Assembly: GCF_033568475.1 (NCBI RefSeq)
Contig: NC_133120.1
Span: 52,005,499 to 52,069,498, forward strand
Length of the DNA stretch: 64,000 nucleotides
Direction of reading: 5' to 3'
Origin: Henckelia pumila
Lineage: Eukaryota > Streptophyta > Magnoliopsida > Lamiales > Gesneriaceae
The notes beneath the pieces are model-generated. The model was given only the letters and a program-made list of their open reading frames with translations. It did not search any database and was not told the DNA's origin. Position numbers and translations under genes: made by a program. Shown piece by piece: positions 57,694 through 64,000 of this stretch. Each line of letters opens with the position of its first letter. Within the stretch, counting starts at the first letter, position 1.

Positions 57694-58310
57694 TGTAGTA
57701 ACATGTATCCTAATTAACGTGATTAAGTGGCTAAAGATGATCGAGAAATGTTAATTAGTCAAATTGAGAGCTTAATTGGGATTGAGATAATAATTCTTAA
57801 GTTTGAGTTATTGGGATAGTTCTGACGATCCGAACTAGGATCGGGAGATCCGATTTGCTTGAGTTCGGAAGCCCTGAAGTGGTTCAGAAGGTCAGGGTGT
57901 TCGGATGATCCGATTAGGGAGTTCGGACGATCTGAGCTCATTCCAGCCAAGTGTCCAGATAACGTCAAGGAGAGATCGGACAATCCAAAGAGCAAGATCA
58001 GACCGTCCGATGTGCTGTTCGGACAGATGTCACAATTTCATTACACGTGGCGATCGGTGGAGATCGGACGATCCAAAGGTGGGGATCGAACCGTCCGATC
58101 GTGGCCTATATATAGAAGCCGAGAGTTTCTCATTCATTTCTTAATAGGCAGATTAAATTCAATTTCCATTATCAAATATTCCAGCTCAATTTTCAGCACT
58201 TTTACAATTAATTTCTCAGTTTTTGAAGTTAAATTGGAGGTTAAAAACGACGGTTGAATTGGGGTCTCCATCGGTTGATTAGAAGTTAGCTTTTTGTTTT
58301 TACCATGTTG
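57694..58310 (+). repeat. 3' LTR of gypsy B, left part; right boundary not found
   Basis: The start TGTAGTAACATG follows a purine tract (ATGGGGAAAAA). U3 holds the palindrome array and a TATATATA box at 58107. A full LTR like that of gypsy A would run to about 59270. Similarity is not visible beyond about 58300, so this LTR is truncated or diverged there. Confidence 0.65.
57819..58114 (+). promoter_or_regulatory. Palindrome array and TATA box in the gypsy B LTR
   Basis: About ten copies of a G[TA]TCGGA-N3-TCCGA[AT]C dyad, each with one to three mismatches, start at 57819, 57839, 57863, 57899, 57921, 57974, 57996, 58017, 58062 and 58084. The last ends seven bases before TATATATA (58107-58114). 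It is the same type of array as in gypsy A, with a somewhat different consensus (GATCGGACNATCC). Confidence 0.65.
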
Positions 58311-59821
58311 GCACGTCACGTGCCTGAAGCGCCCACAACACATAACACAGACCAAACAAGGTATTAACTGTCTTGTGAGTTGGAGTAACAATACCCTCAA
58401 GATGCACTTGGATAGATGGATTTGAAATCAGAATTTCGATTATAATTGTATTGTTAAATTAAAAGATAAATCAGATCTTAAATTCTCACCTTACTTATTT
58501 ATACATTAGTAAATATATTGTATAATGAATTTTAAATGATATCATTATTGGATAAACTTGAAATTCACCTTAATTAACATGAAATACTATATCAACATAT
58601 AAAGATTGGGTGCATTTAAATTTTATGGACTCACTTCTAGATTTGAATATATTTGAAATTAATGGATTTGAAATTCATCAATCATAATACCTCATTTAAA
58701 AAACACAAAAACTCCTATTATATCCTCCCACGGGCCAATTTTGAAAGATAGATCTCTGACGAGATTTGAATCATAAAAAGTATTACTTTTCATTGCAGAT
58801 ATGGATCAGATCGACCTATCTCACAAATGTAGATTCATATAACAAGAAACCTTACTCCTTAAAGAAATGAAAGCAACAATGCCATAAATATATTATGAAA
58901 CATATTCTAGTTGATTTTTACTCTAAATTATTCTAATTAGATGAGGGGGGGAAATGGGTAAAATTTTGGTTTGTGCGCTAAAACATTGTGTTTTAAATAT
59001 TTCTTGGTTTAGGCAGCGGGGGAAGATGGGGGCATTTCAAGCTGCCAAATTGAAATCCAATGGATTAAAGAATGATAAAGTATGCAGCCAATGACTAGGA
59101 ATCTTATATATTTTAAATGTATTTATGCTTGCAAAGACAAGTCAATATCTCCAATAACTCTGTTATTTGGGGCGTGTGGAGGCCCACAATTTTCCAATAT
59201 CGTCTTAGATACATTTATAATGGCCTACATTGTTTTGGCCACGTGGAATGATTATTTTGACACGAAAAGGTGTAGATGTTACGTGACTAAGCTAGTTAAG
59301 TGACTAAACTAGTGTTTGAGAAAGCTTCTAATTATCACTTTTCAGTTTTTATTTCATAAAATTTTATGTTTGAAAAGCTTTTAATAAGCACTTTTCAATT
59401 ATTTTTTTACAAAATTAACCAATGTAGACCATTGGAAAAATTACGTTAACCGATAACATGGAGGAATTTGGTAATTTTGTGAAACATTATATGTATGTTT
59501 AAAAACTATGCATAAAATTTTCAGTTTTTTTTTTATTCAGCCAACAATAAAAAAATAAAGAAAACAATTTTAAAAAAAAATCATCCTCAACATAATCTTA
59601 AGCGTGTTGCCTGAAATAATTGCAATAGATCAAAACTAAAGAAAAAGAAAGAATTGAACGATATACAAGTGATCTGTATCCTTTTAACCCAGAAATAATA
59701 CATCCAGGCGACGTGGACAGGATCGAAAGTTCGGCATAGAAAATCAACTTACATTCCATAGAACCATAGTTACTGCATCACTCAGAAGTGTAAATGGTAG
59801 AGAAAAAGTTGACTGAAACGA
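58311..59821. other. AT-rich stretch without recognised gene
   Basis: No long frame, LTR end or RNA gene is seen. It includes a motif block TATGGATCAGATCGACC near 58801 and repeated GGATTTGAAAT near 58415 and 58675. These may be remnants of small elements, but no clean terminal repeats were found. The part next to 59822 should be the 3' untranslated region of the minus-strand gene; AATAAA-like signals are too common here to choose one. Confidence 0.5.
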
Positions 59822-61100
59822 TCACACATTAATGTCTGCACGCTTTGATCTTGCACTAGCGAAGTCCAGGGAGGAGTTTGCCAATGCGAACTTTGGGATG
59901 TTGTAGTTGTCAGGTGTTGACATGGGCTGCTGGGGATAAAGCGTTGGAGGTGGCGTCAAGTTGCGCTGAGCAGGAAGGGGAGGAAGCACATTGTACTTGT
60001 ACGGATCGCCAATCAGACTGAAATCAGGACAAGATAAAAGACATTCAGAGGTTAATCGTATGACATAATAAGCATGTGTAATATGTAAGATCGTAAAGAC
60101 ACCACGTCTAGTAAAAAGAACAAGAAAGAAGAAAGCAAGAATGATGGACGAAGTTACTTTTTACAAAAATTGTTATGGACTTCTCCGAAGCAAGATGAAA
60201 ATACAAATATAGACCAGATCATATTCATAAAATAAGAAAAAAAATTCAATTTATCATTATATTTATATCCAAATCCTATCATTTTGTGCAGACAGATATC
60301 CATAAACAGACATGTACAAATCAGATGAGCAAGAAAGAGAAATTCCTTTAAAGATGAAAATGGGGAAACCCCCCCACCATGTAGATTGTCCACAAACAAA
60401 TGTGCCGACTGGCAAAAACAGATGAGGAGATAGACTTTTAAAATGAGAATTTCAAGAGGATAAAGATGAGGTGAGATTCTCAAATTAATCATCTGTTTTT
60501 CCGACAATGACCTCGAAATAGAAAGAAATCGTTTGTTTGGGTTAACAAAAGAACTCATCAGCTGCAAGAAAAAAGAAAATGCCAAAGATGAGAAAACCTC
60601 TAATCTCTCGTTATCTTCAATTTATATCATAATGTTTCACACTTTCACAGAAAAGAGAGTATCTCACTGAGAAAGAATTGTTCATCAGATGCAACTGAAG
60701 CTCAATCCAAGAGAGCTCAAACATGAAAAGCAAATGATCCCAGAAATTGAACTCAATTGACCAAAAACCATTGATGTTAACACATTCAAGATCATCTATT
60801 GAATAATGAAATCAAATTCAGAGAACTCTACGTGAAATACCTCGAAGATCTGTACAATTGGTCATCCTCACTCGTAATTTCACCAGATTGTGCCAATGGC
60901 CTGCTAACTTGAGCAGACCATGTACTTGCACCGGGCAATTCATCTGAGAAGTACCTTCGCCTAATCAACTATACAAAAATGTATATAACTCAACAAGATG
61001 ATAGATTCAAGAGAAAAACAAGCATGATGTAGGACAAAGAACAAACCATTCGAAAAAACTTCATCACCGCTTCCTTATCATATCTAGCTTCTTTGGCAGC
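59822..61100 (-). CDS. Last three coding exons of an unrecognised plant gene
   Basis: Three exons in consistent phase: 61047-61100 (54 bp, AAKEARYDKEAVMKFFRM), 60841-60968 (128 bp, starts LIRRRYFSDELPGAST) and 59822-60017 (196 bp, starts IGDPYKYNVLPPLPAQ after the split codon, ends RSKRADINV and TGA). All introns obey GT-AG: acceptors AATACAG, TTGTATAG and GATTTCAG, donors GTTTGT and GTATTT. Intron lengths are 78 and 823 bp. The predicted tail has a basic helix-like start, an acidic Ser-rich middle and a Pro-rich end. I do not recognise the family. The base composition and clean splice signals look like a real host gene, the only one in the window. The 5' part was not found; it may lie beyond the right edge or have been lost. 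Confidence 0.65.
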
Positions 61101-61764
61101 CTGTATTGACACAACAATTCTTTTATTCATCAACCGGAAAAACTCTGCAATAAACTTTCTAACTTGAGTTATAAACTTAACATTCTCAACGCAAGAAAAT
61201 AACAGATATCGCTCTCTTTCTCCATGAACTTTATCAAAGACCAATTTGGAAAAAGAAATTATAAATTCAGAAAACACTTTTCTTTGCCACAACTTAAGAC
61301 AACACTTTTCATAAAATCAATAAAAACAGTTTTCATGATAGGATATAGTCAACAAAATTAAATTTATTTCCTCTCTAAAGAAGCTAAAACAGAAGCCCAT
61401 GCGACTTATTTTCTGGTTCTGAAAAGGTTTTTTTATGTATTTTTTTTAAAGACCTTCTGTACTCAGATGTCACTTTTTTTATTTGAAAGGGCAACTATTC
61501 AAATTAACAGCGCTTTGGTTTTATGTTTTTCTATAAAAATGCATTCTTAAGACCAATTCACCCGGAGAGTGAGCAGATATTGGTTTAGACATGTAAGTTC
61601 ACACCATACTGGAAAACAATGATATGATATCTAGCCGTTGTCAGTTAATCTGCAGATCCTTTTCCATATTGACACACAAAAGGTACAAGGAATCACGGCT
61701 ATATAAGAAACCTGTGGCATCTTGGCCTAGCTAAAGTAAACAACGATATTCAAAATCTTGCAAG
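61101..61764 (-). other. Probable intron upstream of the gene's visible exons
   Basis: Ends in a pyrimidine-poor acceptor on the minus strand (AATACAG at 61101-61107 reversed). Open frame continues a little upstream of the acceptor but shows no protein-like pattern. No other feature was seen. Confidence 0.4.
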
Positions 61765-62395
61765 CGGAGTTTTAAAAAGCGTAGTGTTGACCCGCAGCGC
61801 TTTTGCCTTATCATAGCGTAGCGTAAGCTATTCGTGCACGTCTATTGTTTAATTTAAAAATATATAAACATTCTTATATAAGTAAATAAGTGATAGTCAA
61901 GAAATCATAATAATTCATCTTTACATGCCAAAATAAAACCATCCACAAATCAATTTTGTAGACATTTACAACCAATTTTAATTCAACAATCTGCCCAGAA
62001 ATTTGACCCAAAAATTCAGCCCACGAATCCAACAAAATCTACCAAAAATTCATCAAATCTGCCCAACAAAATCTGCCCAGAAATTGAACCCAATAATCGA
62101 CCCAAAATCGCCCAAGAAAGCAGAAATTTACACCTGAAATCGGCTCTAGTTTTTTTGGTTTTCGGAGGGCTTTTTGTATTAGATGTTATTTTTGACATAA
62201 ATCTGCCAAATTTGGGCCTTAGTTCTGGCCCAAATAGCGCAAGCTATTGTCAAATTAGCGTGATAGCGCACGCTATTTGGGTGCAAGAGCCTCCCGCTGA
62301 CAAATAGTGTGCGCTATTTGTGCAGATTGCTAAGGAAGAGCGCTATGTAGCGCTCACTCCCTAAAATGAGCTATAGTGCGCTATTTAAAACACTG
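61765..62395. mobile_element. Non-autonomous hAT-type DNA transposon (631 bp)
   Basis: The terminal inverted repeats are CGGAGTTTTAAAAAGCG (left) and CAGTGTTTTAAATAGCGC (reverse of the right end). They are flanked by the 8-bp direct repeat CTTGCAAG (61757-61764 and 62396-62403). Eight-base duplications and CAGTGTTTTAAA-like ends are typical of hAT elements. Inside are many TAGCGC/GCGCTA words near both ends and a repetitive AATCTGCCCA segment (about 61985-62110). There is no transposase. It probably lies in an intron of the minus-strand gene. Confidence 0.85.
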
Positions 62396-62638
62396 CTTGC
62401 AAGAGATGATGCAAGAAAGATCACAACCACCTACATCATCATAAACTTACTTCTAAATCACAATATATCAACCACAGAAACTAAGAAATATCTTTCCATC
62501 ATAGTTTGATCATTGGAACAGATTTACATATTATGGAATGGAGCACATAAACTCGATTTAAAAGAAAGAACAAACTTTCAGAAAATTAGATTTTACTCTA
62601 ACCTGTTACTTTCCTTCAAAAATTCATAAGATCTTAGA

Positions 62639-62812
62639 GGCTATGCTTGATAAGCAAAAATGGATTGGAATGGTAATAAGCATTCCCAATGGGAATGGGA
62701 ATGGGAATGGGAATGGAAATGCGAATGTTTATTCCCAAGTTAATGGGAGTTGTCATTCCTTTCCTTTCCTTTCCCTAGGGATTGGTAATTCCATTTATCT
62801 CCAAATAGCCCA
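62639..62812. repeat. Foldback element with a GGGAAT tract
   Basis: The left edge GGCTATGCTTGATAAGC...AATGGA and the reverse of the right edge GGCTATTTGGAGATAAATGGA are similar imperfect inverted repeats of about 25 bp. In between, (GGGAAT)n at about 62690-62722 faces CATTCC/TTCCTTTCC runs on the other arm. It looks like a small MITE, but no convincing target duplication was found. Confidence 0.5.
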
Positions 62813-62919
62813 TTTTTCTTGACAAAACTATCCCTATTCTTATTTATTTTAACTTAAAACCAAACCCTTCTTCCGCCCCACTCTTCATCATCTTCGTGGA
62901 GATGAAAATATTACTCAAT

Positions 62920-63360
62920 GATAACAATAATAATAATTAAATAGTAATAGTAATAAACAAGAAAAATAGCAAAAATAAACAACAATAGCAACAATGACAA
63001 TTAAAATAATAATAATAATAATAATAATATGAACAATAAATTATTATAAAATAAATAAATATGAATGAAAGAATAATAACATAAACAAAAATAAGGATTA
63101 AAGAAATATAAAATAAAAGTAAAAGAAATAATAACAATAATTGCGAAAACAATACCGAGAATAATGAAATAATTAAAAAAATAATTAAGATAATAAATAA
63201 AAATAATGATCATGATAACGAAAATAAAAATAAAAAAACAACAATAATGATAATTATAATATGAAAAGAATACAATAAAAAGTAATAATAAAACAGTAAC
63301 CATAAATAAATAATTATAATAGTTATTATTTTATTATTATCATTATGTTATAATTATTTT
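62920..63360. repeat. AT-rich low-complexity tract (AATAAT/ATAAA)
   Basis: Almost only A and T with trinucleotide runs (AATAATAATAAT at about 63006-63028). Long open frames on the minus strand here translate to hydrophobic low-complexity strings and are not genes. Confidence 0.85.
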
Positions 63361-63374
63361 TATTACTATTAAAC

Positions 63375-63579
63375 AAAGCGTAGAAAATAATATAATTTCT
63401 TGTATTCTCCAACTAATTACAATGTAAAATATAAATAAGAGCCTAATCTTCTAAATCTAGTAATGAGATCCCTACAAATCTGGGATAAAATATTCACCAT
63501 ACAAATAACATAATCTGCAGGATTTATCTACCATAATACAAAATTAATTCAAATCATATATTATCTACAAAATCTGACA
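63375..63579 (-). repeat. 3' LTR of a small-LTR copia element (about 205 bp)
   Basis: Reversed, it starts TGTCAG after the purine tract TTGAGGGGGAG and contains a TATTTATA box (reversed, about 63430-63437). The far end is uncertain: CTACG near 63379 may be an altered CTACA end. Short LTRs fit Ale/Retrofit-type copia. Confidence 0.65.
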
Positions 63580-63586
63580 CTCCCCC

Positions 63587-64000
63587 TCAAGCTGGTGAAT
63601 GGATATCGCCCATTCCAAGCTTGCTAACAATATCTGTTAACAAACTACTAGATAGTGCCTTTGTGAATATATCTGCCAACTGATCCTTGGAATAGACGAA
63701 TGGAGTGCATATTAATCCACTTTCCAATTTCTCTTTGATGAAGCGTCTATCGACTTCAACGTGTTTCGTACGGTCATGTTGCACTGGATTGTGAGCTATA
63801 CTAATGGCTGATTTATTGTCACAATATAACTTCATGGGTGAGTTCCACTTAATTCTCAAATCATCAAGAATGATCTTCAACCATAGCAATTCACATATTC
63901 CCAAAGCCATAGCTCGAAATTCTGATTCTGCGCTTGATCTTGCAACCACATTTTGCTTTTTACTTCTCCACGTCACTAGGTTTCCTCCCAAGAATGTGCA
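63587..64000 (-). CDS. Partial copia RNase H, C-terminal end of a gag-pol running off the window
   Basis: The reading frame is open at 64000 and ends eight bases before the LTR. Residues show the copia RNase H pattern: LVTWRSKKQNVVARSSAESE, then ELLWLKIILDDL, LYCDNKSAISIAHNPVQHDR, TKHVEVDRRFIKEKLESG and DQLADIFTKAL. The acidic residues of AESE and YCDN are kept. No break is visible in this part; whether the element is complete cannot be seen. It differs from copia-1 and F (AHNPVQHDRTKH in place of AKEPRSHQKSKH) and belongs to another copia lineage, probably Ale/Retrofit. Confidence 0.88.
   Translation of the reverse strand, partial: CTFLGGNLVTWRSKKQNVVARSSAESEFRAMALGICELLWLKIILDDLRIKWNSPMKLYCDNKSAISIAHNPVQHDRTKHVEVDRRFIKEKLESGLICTPFVYSKDQLADIFTKALSSSLLTDIVSKLGMGDIHSPA

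Noticed and set aside
27401..58310. Gypsy A and gypsy B as the arms of one large inverted repeat
   Set aside because: The two differ in many residues and in LTR sequence, and cover different parts of the element; they are two related insertions, not a duplication.
58390..58700. Possible MITE with GGATTTGAAAT-like ends
   Set aside because: The inverted repeats are weak and no target duplication could be found.
60154..60585. 143-codon minus-strand frame within the gene region
   Set aside because: It lies in the 823-bp intron between two exons with matching phases and has no recognisable domain.
62603..62640. Possible further upstream exon with a donor AACAG|GTTAGA on the minus strand
   Set aside because: The readable frame would leave two extra bases, which does not match phase 0 of the exon at 61047-61100.
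62937..63303. Hydrophobic 'membrane protein' open frames of 71 and 100 codons
   Set aside because: Translation of AT-only low-complexity DNA.

Overview
The window is plant nuclear DNA made almost entirely of nested LTR retrotransposons. The elements carry plant-type tRNA-iMet primer sites, Ty1/copia polyproteins, and Ty3/gypsy chromovirus-type polyproteins. Near the middle lies a broken copy of a protein family that I associate with Gesneriaceae such as Dorcoceras. This points to a eudicot, probably Lamiales, but the species is inference. I found no rRNA, tRNA, CRISPR or bacterial-type operon.

Left part (1-18250). An Athila/Tat-lineage gag-protease ORF (1-1017) with its non-coding tail is followed by a 5'-truncated gypsy element, 'gypsy C' (RT from about 1705). 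Gypsy C is split inside its RT/RNase H region by a complete copia element, 'copia-1' (2566-14391, target duplication CCAAT). The 3' LTR of copia-1 is itself split by an antisense solo LTR (10544-12403, target duplication GTGAT). Gypsy C resumes at 14397 and ends with its 3' LTR (16203-18250).

Centre-left (18251-31926). A pseudogene of the lineage-specific family (18585-21102) is interrupted by the LTR of 'gypsy G' (21091 on; only LTR, primer site and gag remain). Next come a minus-strand LTR of the gypsy C family ('gypsy H', 25249-27261) and minus-strand 'gypsy A' (LTR 27401-28975, broken pol to 31926).

Centre-right (31927-58310). 'Gypsy B' runs on the plus strand from gag. Its RNase H is interrupted by solo LTR 'D' (34717-55881, target duplication ATCTG). 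D contains complete minus-strand 'gypsy E' (35469-55023, target duplication ATACT). E contains complete minus-strand 'copia F' (39568-49041, target duplication CTAAC). F has an uninterrupted 1304-residue gag-pol and nearly identical LTRs, so it is the youngest and best-preserved unit. Gypsy B resumes at 55887 and ends in a partial LTR.

Right part (58311-64000). This is lower-copy DNA. It holds the last three coding exons of an unrecognised plant gene on the minus strand (59822-61100), a non-autonomous hAT-type element with an 8-bp target duplication, a foldback repeat with a GGGAAT tract, AT-rich low-complexity DNA, and the 3' end of another copia element running off the edge.

The least expected signals are non-coding structures conserved between related elements. 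They are a 9-bp-stem/3-nt-loop hairpin just after the primer site of both copia elements, a thrice-repeated leader motif with fixed spacing in both, dense arrays of GTTCGGA-N3-TCCGAAC palindromes just upstream of the TATA box in gypsy A and B LTRs, and an intron-like interval between gag and pol in gypsy E. All boundaries were read by eye, and clade names are inferences from motifs.
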